Source: Tillandsia leiboldiana
Lineage: Eukaryota > Streptophyta > Magnoliopsida > Poales > Bromeliaceae
Assembly (NCBI GenBank): GCA_029204045.2
Contig: CM055066.1
Span: forward strand, 16,440,484 to 16,504,483
Reading direction: 5' to 3'
Length of the DNA stretch: 64,000 nt
Part shown: in pieces, positions 22,080 to 33,792 of the stretch
Layout of the letters: each line of letters starts with the position of its first letter
How positions within the stretch are numbered: position 1 is the first letter of the stretch
Position numbers and translations under genes: made by a program
The notes under the pieces: generated by a model
Seen by the model: only the letters and a program-made list of their open reading frames with translations
Told to the model about the DNA's origin: nothing
Databases searched by the model: none

Positions 22080-24001
22080 TTATAGCGATTGTTGTTCATT
22101 GATGTAATCGTCTGCGCGATGAACTAACAAATCTCTTTTCAATTTGAAAAGTTTGCTTTTGATTTTCGGGGAGGAGCCGTTTTGGTAGTGTTGCAAGAGG
22201 TCTTTGAGATGAGCGTTCGACTCCGTCTGCAATATTCTTCTTATGTGCCCTGAAACAACAAACGAAACATACCTTAGATCTTGCGATCCCAAAGAGGATG
22301 AAGTAGGTTTGTTGTCGTTGTTTGTCTTGAATTCCGGTGTCGGAGGAGGAGCTACCGACTGAGGCACTAAAAACTGTCTCACTCGAACTTGGACTGTTTC
22401 CAGTTTGAGTGTATCCGAGGCCGAACCTATTTGATTGACCAAGACCAAGAAGTCTATCCAACTTACTCCTTCCTGAAGAGGAATCGCTTGTAAGTCATTC
22501 TTGAGTTGGAAAATGGTCTTTGTCATTTCCAGGTTATCCTGTCGAGCCTCGTTGTAGAGCTTTGAGAAGTGATTCGCGTTATCCACCAGATTTGTATGTT
22601 CCTTCTCAGTTGCTCATTGGACTCTTGAAGGGAAGCATTTGCCTTTATCAGATTTTCCCTTTCCACTTCAAGAGCGTTTGAGAGAGAAGTCGCTCTTTTT
22701 GCTTCTTCTTCGAGATCATGCACTCTCCCTCTCAAACTCTTGTTTTGCGTAGCCACTTTCTTTGAGTCCCTCAAAAGTCTGTAGGTAGGCTAGAGCAAAA
22801 TCTTCACCTTCCGAATCATCCGATTCGTTGTCCGTTGCATTCTTTTCAACAGTGGATTGGACAACGACTCAGATGTACTTGCCATAAAGCACATGAAGGG
22901 TGAAGATACGGCCGCGTGGAATGCGGTGGAGCTCTTTTCCTTCATCACTCGAAGACGACTCATTTGACGTTGAGTTGTCATCCCAAGTGACGACTGCATC
23001 GCCTTCTTCTTTGCCGGATACTTGTTAGGACATTCCGTTGCAATGTGGCCGTAGCCTCGGACATTTGAAGCATTGTAGTTGTCCTTCTGAGCTTTTCTTA
23101 TCCTTTGAGAAGTTCTCTTGCTTTCTTGACTTGTAACCTTAAGTACCCTGCCTTTGTTCGACTTTCCGAAGGATGGAGATTTACTTGAATTACCCCTTCG
23201 AAAGTTGCGGCGAAACTTCCTTGTCAAGAGAGCGAGCTGCTTCTCAAATTCCTCCATAGAAAGATTCTCGTCATCGTCTGAGGAGGATGTATCCGCGTCT
23301 TCTTCCTTAGTTGTTTTCAACGCATAACCTGAAGACTTAGAAGTGGATGCCTTTCCAGAAGAATTGTTAGTAGTAAATGTCATTTCATAAGTTTGTAATG
23401 AACCAACTAATTCTTCTACACGTATTTCGTCCGGGTGTTTAATAGTTTCAATGGCAGTAACCTTTGGGCGAAATCGTTCAGGAAGAGTTCTTAAGATTTT
23501 TCTTACAATCTTAAATTCTGGAATCTTCTCTCCCAGATTAGCACATGAGTTTACGATGTCTTGCAATCGTGTATAGTAGTCCGTGAAAGATTCATTTTCT
23601 GCCATTAAGATAGAGTCAAACTTGCTCGTAAGCATTTGCAGTTTCTGAATCTTCACGAGGTTAGTTCCCTCATGTGTAACCTGAAGAACATCCCAGATTT
23701 CTTTCGCAGTCTCACATGCCGAGACGCGAGGGAATTCAGTTTGAGATAAGGCATTAAAAATAGCATTAATTCCCTTGCCATTGTAAGAAGATGAATCTAA
23801 CTCTTCCTTGGTCCATTTCGACCTAGGTTTTAGGTGCGAACATCACCATTAAATTCAGTTGGATTAGACCATCCTAATTCAATTGATTGCCACACCCGTT
23901 CGTCGATGGAAATTAAAAAGGCTTTCATCCGTACTTTCCAGTACGCATTAATTTGTTCCATCGAAGAATGGGGGTCGGTTGATGTTTCCACCTTCAACCA
24001 T
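22080..24001 (-). pseudogene. Sirevirus-like gag, frameshifted
   Basis: The likely start is the ATG complementary to 23999-24001, beginning MVEGGNINRPPFFDGTN, after which a one-base insertion breaks the frame (the homologue at 38601 reads on). The middle part (23656-22790) holds the copia gag (UBN2-type) domain with KIQKLQMLTSKFDSI. The zinc knuckle near 23050 is split by another frameshift. A coiled-coil segment (22774-22523) and a tail (22586-22080) follow. Same order as the better gag at 38601-36646. Confidence 0.8.
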
Positions 24002-24018
24002 GTTTACAACCCTATTCC

Positions 24019-24032
24019 CTCTCTGATACCAC
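24019..24032 (-). promoter_or_regulatory. Primer binding site, minus strand
   Basis: Read on the minus strand, TGGTATCAGAGAGG follows the LTR end by about two bases. The first ten bases match the initiator Met tRNA; the rest diverge from the gypsy version. Confidence 0.8.
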
Positions 24033-24329
24033 TTGTTGGGTTATATGTAATACGGATCTAAATAGGGGAAAAAAACACCTAGAGGGGGGTGAATAGGTGT
24101 AAACGTATAAACACTCAAAAATCGTTGCGATAAAACCCAATGCGGAAATAAAAATAATACGCAAGATTTTTACGTGGAAAACTCCATCACCGGAGTAAAA
24201 AACCACGGGACCGATAACACGGCAGAAATCCACTAGAATTAAACACGTACAAGGTGATTTACCGTACACACTTACGACTCAACCTTTTCCATACCCTCCT
24301 AGAGGATCTTCTCCGCTCGCTCCGCGACG

Positions 24330-24510
24330 CTTCACGAATCCACGATCTGCGCCCAACGCCGAATCCACGGCGTCCAACGTCGAATCCACGACGTCCGACC
24401 GAATCCACGGTCTTCACCCAATAGCACCCTTCGAATCCACGAATGTGCCTCGCTCCGAATCCACGAGAGCGGTTGAACCTTGAATCCACAAGGACACGCG
24501 AATCCACGCG
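24330..24510 (-). promoter_or_regulatory. Hairpin array with constant AATCCA loop
   Basis: Plus-strand units, each with the six bases AATCCA between complementary arms: ACGCCG/CGGCGT (24356-24373), ACGTCG/CGACGT (24377-24394), GACCG/CGGTC (24397-24412), TTCG/CGAA (24430-24443), CCTTG/CAAGG (24478-24493), CGCG/CGCG (24497-24510). Two further units near 24336 and 24457 have poor arms. On the sense strand the loop is TGGATT. Located in transcribed LTR sequence upstream of the primer site. Confidence 0.8.
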
Positions 24511-24867
24511 CCGATTTTTGGGGTAAATCGTTGTTTTGGGTGGTGATGATCCGCCGAATACTTAGATCAAAGATAGATCGGAAATACCATCTAAGTATTC
24601 ATTAGTTTGATTCAACTCGAGATGTGAGTATGAAAACCTAGAATCAAACTAATCAATATAGATGAAGAAACATAGAGTATTCTCTAATGATTTCCTTTGT
24701 TCTCTATATGTGGATCTATAGCCGTATAAAATGGTATATGAAAATGACGGCTAAAGACTATGTGGATTCACCCTAGAAAAAGAGTCATAGGGTGTATTTA
24801 TAGGTTAGAAACCCTAGGAAGGAGATAAGAATCAAAAACCTAACATTTCTGGAAATTTTACGGACGG

Positions 24868-25150
24868 CGATCCGGATCGGACTAGCTGTGATCCGGATCG
24901 TCGTAACGAGTCAGCCAGTTCCAGAAAAACCAAAGGTTCGGGATCCGGATCGAAGTGCACGATCCGGATCGTTCATACAGTTTACCAACATCAACGTTCG
25001 GGCTCCGGATTGCGAAGCATGATCCGGGATCGTTCAAGGAAAATGGTAAACTCACCTGTTCGGGATCCGGATCAAGAGACTACGATCCGGATTGAACGGG
25101 TGTATGAACGAACCACCCCTTCGGGATCGGACCTCGAACAAACCTGATCG
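24868..25150 (-). promoter_or_regulatory. TCCGGA-core palindrome cluster in U3
   Basis: Repeated GATCCGGATC and decayed forms, often next to GTTCGGG. Palindrome-rich LTRs are an established feature of Sireviruses. The related LTRs at 25380 and 44092 use GTCCGGAC instead. Confidence 0.75.
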
Positions 25151-25379
25151 GATCTGAACTGTCCCAAGTCCAGTTTTTGATTTTTATGCAATGAAAGATT
25201 CTTCCAAGTGTTTATACACTACAAGAAGTATTCGGATCACACCAAAATCTTTAGTTAAACATACCTGATCCCTTTGAATTCTTCTTTCTTGAGATTGAGT
25301 TAAAGATCCAACTTTCTTCACCTTCAATCTTTCAAGACTTGAGACTTTCACGAAACTCCGCCAACTCAAATTCGTAACA

Positions 25380-26562
25380 AAACACTCAAAATCGTTGCGC
25401 AATAAAACCCAATGCGGAATGAAAATATAACACGCAAGATTTTTACGTGGAAAACTCCAAAACCGGAGTAAAAAACCACGGGACCGATAACACGGCGAAA
25501 TCCCACTAGAATTATAACACGTACAAAGGTGATATACCATACTCACAGACGACTGTACCTTTTTCCATACGCTCCTAGTAGATCTTCTCCGCTCGCTCTG
25601 CAACGCTCCTCGAATCCACGATTAGCGTCCAACGCCGAATCCACGGCGTCCAACGTCGAATCCACGACGTCCAACCGAATCCATGGTCTTCACCCAGTAG
25701 CATGTCTCGAATCCACGAACGTACCTCGCTCCGAATCCACGAGAGCGGTAGCACCTGAATCCACAAGGCACGCGAGTCCACGCGCCGATTTTGGGAAAAT
25801 CGTTGTTTTTGGGTGGTGATGATCCGCCGAATACTTAGATCAAAGATAGATCGGAAATACCATCTAAGTATTCATTAATTTGATTCTACTCAAAATCTGA
25901 GTATGAAAATCTAGAATCAAATTAATCAATATAGATTAAGAAACATAGATTTAATCTCGTTATTTCCTTTCTTCTCTATATATGGATTTTCCTCTTTTGA
26001 CCGTATTTGGATTACCCTAAAAATGAATCGTAGGGTCTAGATATAGGTTAGAAACCGTTGGAAGAGGATAAGAATCAAAAACTAACCTTTTCTGGATTTT
26101 TACAGGACGACGGTCCGGACTGGAATTATGGCGGTCTGGACTGTCGTAGCGAAACAGACTTTTTTTCCAGAAAAACATATCTTCGGGGTCCGGACTGAAA
26201 TTCCCACGGTCCGGACTGTTCATGCAATTCCTGCAATTCCACGTTCGGGGTCCGGACTGAAGTGACCAAGGTCCGGACTGGAATTGCGCAAGAACTATCC
26301 TATGTTCGGGGTCCGGACTGTAATGTCAGGTCCGGACTCTGAACATGTAGTTTGTCCAGTTTTTGATTATTATACAATTAAAATTCATCCAAGGTTCTAC
26401 ACTATAAGAAGTATTCGGATCACCAAAAATATTTAGTTAAACGTACCTGATCCTTTTGAATTCTTCTTTCTTGAGATTGATGGTATATGATCCAAACTTC
26501 TCATCTTCAATCTTCAAGACTTAAACATTTTTCACGAAATATGCCAACACAATTCCTTAACA
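25380..26562 (-). repeat. Sirevirus-like LTR, sense 3' end missing
   Basis: Starts abruptly at AAACACTCAAAATCG, which corresponds to base 75 or so of the neighbouring LTR, and ends CCTTAACA at 26562. U3 palindromes are GTCCGGAC (26108-26340). By sequence it pairs with the plus-strand LTR 44092-45335. Right flank is TCAAG. Confidence 0.8.
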
Positions 26563-27022
26563 TCAAGGTGTGATCGCTCTCGTGGATTCATGAGCGAGGC
26601 GCGTTCGTGTGATCGAGGCGTGCCGCATTGGTGAAGACCGTGGATTCGGTTGGACGTCGTGGATTCGACGTTTGGACGTCGTGGATTCGGCGTTGGGACG
26701 CAAATCGTGGATTCGAGGAGCGTTCGGAGCGAGTGGAGAAGATCAACTAGGAGCGTATGAAAAAGGTTGAGTCGTAGGTTTACGGTAAAGCACCTTGTAC
26801 GTGTTTTAATTATAGTGGAATTCGCCGTGTTATCGGTCCCGTGGTTTTTTACTCCTCTGACGAAGTTTTTCACGTAAATCTGCGTACTTTATTTATTTTT
26901 CCGCATTGGGTATTTTTTACGCAACGATTTGGTGTGTTTATTGTTTACACCAATTCACCCACCCCCCCCCCCCCCCTCTTGGTGGTTTTTTCCCTATTCA
27001 GATCCATATAATCCATAACCCA
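26563..27022 (+). repeat. Sirevirus-like LTR fragment, sense 3' part
   Basis: Starts at TCAAGGTG, an internal point of the LTR (compare 44879), and continues through TGGATT-loop units to a poly-C run (26961-26978) and AACCCACA. The sense 5' part that would precede it matches 45336-45715, which now lies 18 kb away and inverted. Confidence 0.75.
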
Positions 27023-27195
27023 CAGGAAACCACTTCTAAAATTCGGCAAAAGCAGCCAAAAGACAGGCTGATCCCAAACCCCTCAATGAGTCCATCCAAC
27101 ACATCCCTTTGACGTGTTGTGGCCCAACACACCAATAATAGGTGTTCCACACCCGAATCAGAGGGAAAGCTACACGGGGCTCTGGGATACTACAG
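27023..27195. other. Unassigned 170 bases
   Basis: Between the LTR fragment and the copia RT relic. No repeat, ORF or signal recognised. No primer site follows the LTR end, so the LTR fragment is not followed by its own interior. Confidence 0.5.
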
Positions 27196-27934
27196 TATAC
27201 TTTGAGGACATTTTTTCTTTTTAGAACTAGAGTAAATAGACCTATTCCTATTGAGCCTATAAGTAGCTCTAGTAGACCTAGAACTAGTGAACCTATAAAG
27301 AAATTGAACCTAGGAGAAGTGTCCTAGGATTGAGAAAAATTTTGGAGATGATTTTTGTATCCTACTTGTAGAAGACTCTTCCTTTGACCAAGCTATGACG
27401 TCTGTAAATGTATCCTTTTGGAAAGAGATTTTTAATTTGGAGATGCAATATATTCTACATAATCATACTTGGAAGTTATCTGATTTACCTTCTAGTGTAA
27501 GTTTATAGGTTGTAGATGGATTTTTTAAGAAGATGTTGAGGCCTAAAGGTACTGTAGAAAAGTATAAGGCTAGATTATGTAGCTCAGGGTTTTTCTCAAA
27601 AGCTAGGTGTAGAAAACTTTGATGTGTATACTCCTATTGCTAGGATTACTTATATTAGAGTGTGATTACCTTAGCTTTGTCCATGATTTGATTATTCTAA
27701 ATGCTGATTTAGAGGAAGAGATTTATATGAACAACCTGAAGGATTTGTAGTTGCTGGACATGAAATAATGTGTGCAAGTTAACTAGATCTTTATATGGAC
27801 TTAAGCAAGCTCCTAAGCAGTGGCATTTAAAATTTGATTATTTGGTTGTGACCAATGGTTTTCATATAAATATGTCTGATAAATGTGTATATTCTAAGAA
27901 ATATGATGGACAGATGGTAATCTTGTGTTTATAT
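27196..27934 (+). pseudogene. Ty1/copia RT relic, first part
   Basis: Translations in shifting frames show the copia RT landmarks in order: a WKEIFNLEM-type linker near 27430, GTVEKYKARL near 27550, then TRSLYGLKQAPKQWH (27780-27830) and a segment ending MVILCLY at 27934. Several stops and frameshifts. It is interrupted exactly before the YVDG motif by the insertion at 27935; the rest resumes at 40917. Lineage differs from the Sirevirus copies; a Tork-like lineage is likely but not certain. Confidence 0.85.
27930..27934 (+). other. Target site duplication TATAT (left)
   Basis: Matches TATAT at 40917-40921. Removing 27935-40921 restores a continuous copia RT frame, which proves a single insertion event at this base. 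Confidence 0.95.
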
Positions 27935-30900
27935 TGTCACGCCCCGAGTCTCAAAAAGTAGCCAAATTTATCTTTTTTTTTTTCAATCAGAGTTTAAAGC
28001 ATATATCAGGGCATGAGCAGATCGCCACATGTATAGAAAATTCTTTGTCCCCTTGGACAGAGCCTTCCCTATACATGCACGGCTAAGCATTTACAGCTAT
28101 CATCAGAGTAGTCTATACTAAACATAAGTTCTTTAACATTTAGACTAGTCTTTTAAATAATTTAATACATTAAAACAATTCCCACAATAATTCTAAATCA
28201 TAATATATGGCAAAATGTATATAAACTGGCGTCTGTAATATCATCAAGGGGACAACTCTATCGTGATAGCCTCACCAACCCGTCCCGACATCCCAGGGGT
28301 GTGAGACACAGCATAAGTGTATCCCAGTGGGTACGACGAGCCGAAAAATAACAAATCGTACCTACTGGCATACAATAATCAGCGGATAGTAAATGATCAG
28401 CAGGTAAGGGCGGGTATAATAAGCTGATAATTGAATGAATCATAATCACAATGCTGAGCATATAAGGGTACAGAATTACAAGAGTAAGAGCATGCTGAAA
28501 TAGAGAACTGAATCATAATCATGATACTGAGCATATATAAGAGTACCGGTGTTAGAGCATGCTGAACATATATATAAATGATGCATCAATAATATAAACC
28601 CAAGTACCTAATCAATGCTACCTTTTTTATCACTGGGACCTCAGACAAAATACCATAACATAAACACCTAGTAGAAACTGACAGTAATCCCTGTACCAAG
28701 GATACGACTGAAAGGGCTTCCCAACGGTACCACCGAAGGGGGGTTTCCCTGTATCTAACGGTACTGCTGAAAGGGCTCCTTGTACTCAACGGTACTGCAG
28801 AAAGGGGCTCACAGGTCATGTCGACCACTCTACCGGTAAAGAACATCTTGATAGTAGCTAAACCGTCGATGTACGCGAGTGTACAGTGGGTGTACGGCGA
28901 TCACAATGCTTATGCTCAAAGCTCACGGTCCACAGACCGGGTAATCGACAATAAGCCGGAAATCCCAACAGAGATGCAAGTTTCTGTATAGCAATCCTGT
29001 GTCATATCATGCAAATACTGAATGCAAGGAGTAATAAACTGTCTGAATAAGAGTAATTAAAGTAATGACCAATCACACATGGCATATGTCCAGATATAAT
29101 CAAGGTAGACTGATATCAAACGAATAATCAATCAAGCATAATAAATGTCCAGATATAATCTGATATCCAACTAATGACCAATCAAGCATGGTAAATGTCT
29201 AGATATAATCGAGTATGCTGATAACCAATCAAGCATGATAAATATCCAAGTAAAAGCTAATAATGATCAATCAATGTAAGAAGGATCAAGAATAGAATAT
29301 GGGCTATCGTGAAGCACAGGGGTCCGACCAAATATGATACCCCATAGGGCCGAAATAATAAAGCCCGGACCGAAGAAAACCAACCTCAGTGTAAGCGATC
29401 CCAAACTCCGTTGGAAGGCTCGTGGGCAGGAGTCTGACTGCTGGGACCTGGATCATGTATACTGATCAGAAATAAACTCACACATACCCAAACCACAGAC
29501 TCACTATGTGCAGGTAGCTTAAACTTAGACCTTTTCTAGATTCCCGGAATCTGTCGAAAATCCGCCGATCAGTCAACTATGACTATATTTGCGCCTACGA
29601 GTTTCCGAATTCAACGAAACTTGACGTGCGGCCCCAGAACGCTTCACTGAAGACGTTCGGGAAAAGACATACCACTGGGTGCGACTCTAAACTAAATCGG
29701 TACCATAATTACCAAAATACCCCGAAAGACCAATTTTGCTTCAGGAGTCGCCAGCAACAACCAAGGCCATTGGATTCACCAGGACAGTGCTGGGAACAGC
29801 CATGAACATTCGGCAACATTAATTAACCATCGCAATTCCTCAAATTGCGTGATTAATGCCAAAGTGCCGATAAACCGACGATTTTGTCGATTTACGGTCC
29901 GATATCCAAATTCTGCTCAACAGAAGCCGTCGGATCTCTAACGAAAAGTTTATAGATCATGGGCACACAGCCCAAGACAGGCCATAAGGTCACAATTGAA
30001 TTTAGACCCGTATGGTTCACAATAATTGCATAATATATGCTTTTTAATACCTATATTATGCTTTTTAATACCTTTTAAGTTCCCACTACTTTTCTAAACA
30101 CTTTTGAACTGAACCGAGGTCACCAGTAGGTGGGCCTCGACGTACTGAACGCCATGCTCACTATTTGGGAGCAGCACGAGACCCCAGAATAACTCTGGGT
30201 CAACTTACACTATACTCTTAGGCTTATGTTCCCATTTCAACTTAACCATTCGACCATTTCCAAAACGGAGGTGAACACCATGCTCAGGAGGTTGAGGGTG
30301 TGGTGTCCCGATGTCCCGTGTGTCTTGACTGTGTGGTCGACGGTGAGAAAACACCTATTTTTGGTATATCGAGTCCGTTGTGCGTCAAACGGACGCCAAA
30401 AATGGACTCAGCGCACGAAAACGGTCAAAATTGGCTATTTCCGGGCTAAATGGGCCTACTGGGCCCATTTTGGAAGCATGCTGGTCCATGGCCCAAGAGG
30501 CGTGCACCGGGACCAGCGAGCGCGGGGCCGAGCCATGTGGCAGCGCGCCATTGACCGGGCCGCTGCCATCGCGCCGCGATCAGCGTGGGCGGGCCACGTG
30601 GCAGTGTCCCATTGGCCGAGTGGCGGACCCGGTAGACCCGGTGTGCCACACGCCGCGTGCACCCCGCCATGCTCCCCGCATGCCACGTGGAGCGCGGCGA
30701 TTGGCCGAAGCCAACCACCGTGCGGGCGCGGGCGCACAGGGCGCAGGCGTGGGACATGTGGCGGCATCCGGTGGTTCCAGGCGCTGAGCGGGAGCCACTC
30801 GGATGAGTGCCGCGTGTCCCGGGCACGGCACTGTTCGGATCCGGGCACCCGAAACCGCCCCTTGATCCGAAATGTGTCTTTTTGGGTTTTTCTCTATAAA

Positions 30901-32470
30901 TTGGCCCTTTGTGCTGCCATTTTGGGAATTTTTCTTGGGGCCTCCTTCGACAGAGAGAAAGATCATCAAGTCTTCTTCACTTCTTGGGGTTTTGGAGAAT
31001 TTTTGGAGATTGTTTCATCAGCTTGTTCCTCGACTCCGCGAGCTTCGACGTTCCTCAGATTGCGGTTTTCTTCGTCGACGTTTCTTCCGCGAACCCCCTT
31101 GGGCTTACCCTTTAAAATTTTAAGCTAAAAATTCAGGAGGACCTTCACGAGAGGTAGGCCTTCAACTTTGGTATTTATCGCTCCTCTCCGTTTTTAGTTT
31201 TTATGGGGTTTCTTGCAGCATCTTTAGACCCCCTTTTTGCTGTTGCATTTTCTGGATAGCGGAGGAGTAATTTTGCATTTTCTCGGCCTGCGGTTGTTGG
31301 AATTGGGAGTTTAAACTCGTCTCGCATCTACACTTCGAGAGAAACGCAACCATATTTTTCTTGGATTTTTCTAAGGGCTCTTCACAAGTGAACAATTCAG
31401 TTCTTTGGGATTATTGCGCAGTACAGTAAAATGTAGATTTTGTGATTGTGACTTTTGCGGCGTTCGGCTTGTGATACAGTTTTCGCTGGGATTTTGGATT
31501 GTGGCTGAGAAAGTAAAAGTTGGGACTCCTTAGGATAAAGGTGAGCATCTTTCTTTTTGGTTCCGGGTGAAAATTGTGTACGGTTTGGATTCTTCACACC
31601 ATTGATGCGCACGCTGAATTTTGCAGTGTACCGTTCATGCGTGGTGAGCGCCGTTGGGCTTTCTGTTTTGGAAGAGAGCGTGTTGCTGCGGGAGCCCAAT
31701 TGCAAGTGTCTATAAGCAATTGGCGGTAAACGAGGTGGGTTGGTTTGATTTCCTCCAAAACGGCGGACTTCCTACTAATTCTAGTACGATAGGACTCAGC
31801 ATGCTAGTATAGGTGCTATTATTATTGTTGTATCATGTTATTGATAGAATTATGGAACTTGACTAGCATGCCGTCATATGTTGCATGATTTTGACCAGAC
31901 TAGTAGAAAACCCTCACTTGGGCTAGTTGTATTTAGACATCCCTACACACTTTTATTGCTTTCCTGGACATAGTGTTCCTCCTCGCCCGGGTAGTAGGCC
32001 GAGTGGTCGGGATAGTGTAGGGTGCATGTTGTGCTCGTGCCTGGGAGCCGAGTGGAGTATGGTAGCTGAGGTCAGATCAGTACTAGAGTTTGGGAGCCGT
32101 GGGTAGACGGTGATCCCGAGCCATGGAGTTTCCGGCTGATGTTGTTTGTGATCGATTGTTGTTGTTGCCGATCTGATTGATCGTGGATTTGGACTATAGC
32201 CTGCAAGAGCCATATTGAGCTCGACAGAGATGCGCGGATACATTCCTCGGTGGGGTTGCTCCCCTCGAGTGCCACTCCGGAGCTGGGCCTGTTACTTTGC
32301 TATCGCGACTTGTCGATGCAGTCCGCGTTGGACGCCCTACGTAGATCCCGTCCTCTTGTGGATGTTTGACTGGACCCTATGTGGCAGGCAGGATGATTGG
32401 GTTGATTGAGCATATCGAGTAGATGCATTTTTTATCATATAGATCATCCCTTGAGCATGATAGATAGAGG

Positions 32471-32639
32471 TAGGGGTGGCAATCCAGCTCGCTGTTCACG
32501 AGCCAACTCGTGTTCGGCTCGAAATGAGCTCGAGATCGAATCGCTCGTTTAGTAAACGAGCCGAAGTTTTTAGCTCGTTTAATAGATGAGCCGAACACGA
32601 GCTGGGGTCAGCTCACTCGTGTTCGGCTCGATAACAGCT

Positions 32640-32731
<92 letters not shown>

Positions 32732-33015
32732 TTACTATTTAGATTTTAGGCCATCAATTTTTGTGAATTTTAATTATTAGATTAAAATTTTAATTTTTTA
32801 ATTTTCTTTCAACTTTACACCTAATAGTAGGAATGAAAATCAAACTTGTTGTTCGCGAGCCAGCTCGTGTTCAGCTCGTTAATAAATGAGCCGAACACGA
32901 GCCGAATTTTTCAGCTCGATATTTAAACGAGCCAGCTCGTGTTCGGCTCGTTTATTAAACGAGTCGAACACGAGCCGATCCCAGCTCGCTCGTGTTCGGC
33001 TCGTTGACACCCCTA
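32471..33015. mobile_element. hAT-like MITE, 545 bp, with an internal (AT)n tract
   Basis: Terminal inverted repeats TAGGGGTGGCAA and its near-complement TTGACACCCCTA (one mismatch in the first 11). Flanking 8-bp duplications GATAGAGG (32463-32470) and AATAGAGG (33016-33023) differ only at the first base. The interior is built of inverted GCTCGTTTA...TAAACGAGC and AGCTCGTGTTCGGCTCG words. Size, 8-bp duplication and termini fit non-autonomous hAT elements. No coding capacity. Confidence 0.8.
32643..32727. repeat. (AT)n microsatellite
   Basis: About 42 uninterrupted AT units in the middle of the MITE. Confidence 0.98.
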
Positions 33016-33792
33016 AATAGAGGCATGATGGTTGTAGAGTTATTTTCAACTTTTATTTCCACTTTTTTCCATATTGTTATTATCTTATGCCTCTAGTAGA
33101 CTTAGTGGGCAGACCGTTGGTCTTGGAGACGGTACCTACTGAGAACTACTGTAGGATGTAGTTCTCACACCCTCTGTCGGTGACAGTTTTGCAGAGGCTT
33201 TTCCCTCCGTTCATGCTTTAGCTGGCATGACGGACCGAGAACAGGGAGTCACGAGATAGATCCCTACCAGTGTAGTTCATTTTGGTGAGAGATGTACCAT
33301 CCCGGATTACGGAATTTTACTGTACACTGATGTATTATTATTTTAATTTACCTCCCTTTTGGATTCATAGTTGTTGTATGGGGAGATTTTTTTAAATTGT
33401 ACTATTCATGTGGATCAGATTATGTATTATTTATATTTGGGAGGAGGATCTTGTATTTATTCCAGTTGTACAGTGGTTTAGATTTTATTTACAACTGATT
33501 ATTTCTTGCTCTGATACTGTACAGCTATAGTATTATTTTTTGCCGGTTGGACGCTTTGTCTATACGGGGCTTCCCGTATGGGTGGCGGATCTGTTGGCGA
33601 GCCGGGTCGTAGTTTCGACCCGGGGCGTGACAGAAGGGACTCAGAGGCTCACCCTGGAGAAGCCGCAAAGCTGCTGGAACCAGCCATGATGCATCCTAGC
33701 CCTTCTAAGGGTGCAACTTGCTAGCACTAATCATCCACTCAGTCATACCATAATCTAAGGTGAGCATCAAGCTCAGGGGGTTGAGTGGAGTC

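Larger units (their letters stand above)
19397..25379 (-). mobile_element. Sirevirus-like Ty1/copia element, 5' LTR to RNase H, broken
   Basis: Minus strand, read right to left: LTR (25379-24034), primer site, gag, protease, integrase, RT, and the beginning of the RNase H region, where gap 1 cuts it. All domains match the intact pol at 60539-63220 but carry frameshifts. The Sirevirus assignment rests on the RT/RNase H sequence and TCCGGA palindromes in the LTR. It appears to be inserted near the start of the LTR piece at 25380-26562, because that piece lacks exactly its first bases. Confidence 0.8.
24034..25379 (-). repeat. Sirevirus-like LTR (subtype with GATCCGGATC palindromes)
   Basis: On the plus strand it runs from TGTTGGGTTATATG to TTCGTAACA. 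Sense order (right to left): U3 with a palindrome cluster (25150-24868), promoter region near 24800, transcribed R/U5 with the hexaloop hairpin array (24510-24330), LTR end. Its length, 1346 bp, is similar to related LTRs here. Confidence 0.85.
30299..33632 (+). mobile_element. Solo gypsy LTR, plus strand, about 3.3 kb
   Basis: Begins TGTGGTGTCCCG and ends GGGGCGTGACA, but no primer site follows. Flanks GAGGG (30294-30298) and GAAGG (33633-33637) differ by one base, so they are an imperfect target duplication. U3 has CACGTG at 30595 and 30684 plus CATGTG variants, TATAAATT at 30895, and the conserved LTR block at 32258-32282. The ORF 30226-31128 crosses the LTR boundary and is not a gene. The same family supplies the tail at 60463-60538. 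Confidence 0.8.

Noticed and set aside
29080..29250. Regularly spaced repeats that might suggest a CRISPR-like array
   Set aside because: Diverged tandem repeats inside an LTR, with no constant repeat and unique spacer pattern, in a plant nuclear context.
30226..31128. 300-codon frame
   Set aside because: It spans the end of one LTR and the U3 of another, with overlapping frames on both strands and no recognisable domain.
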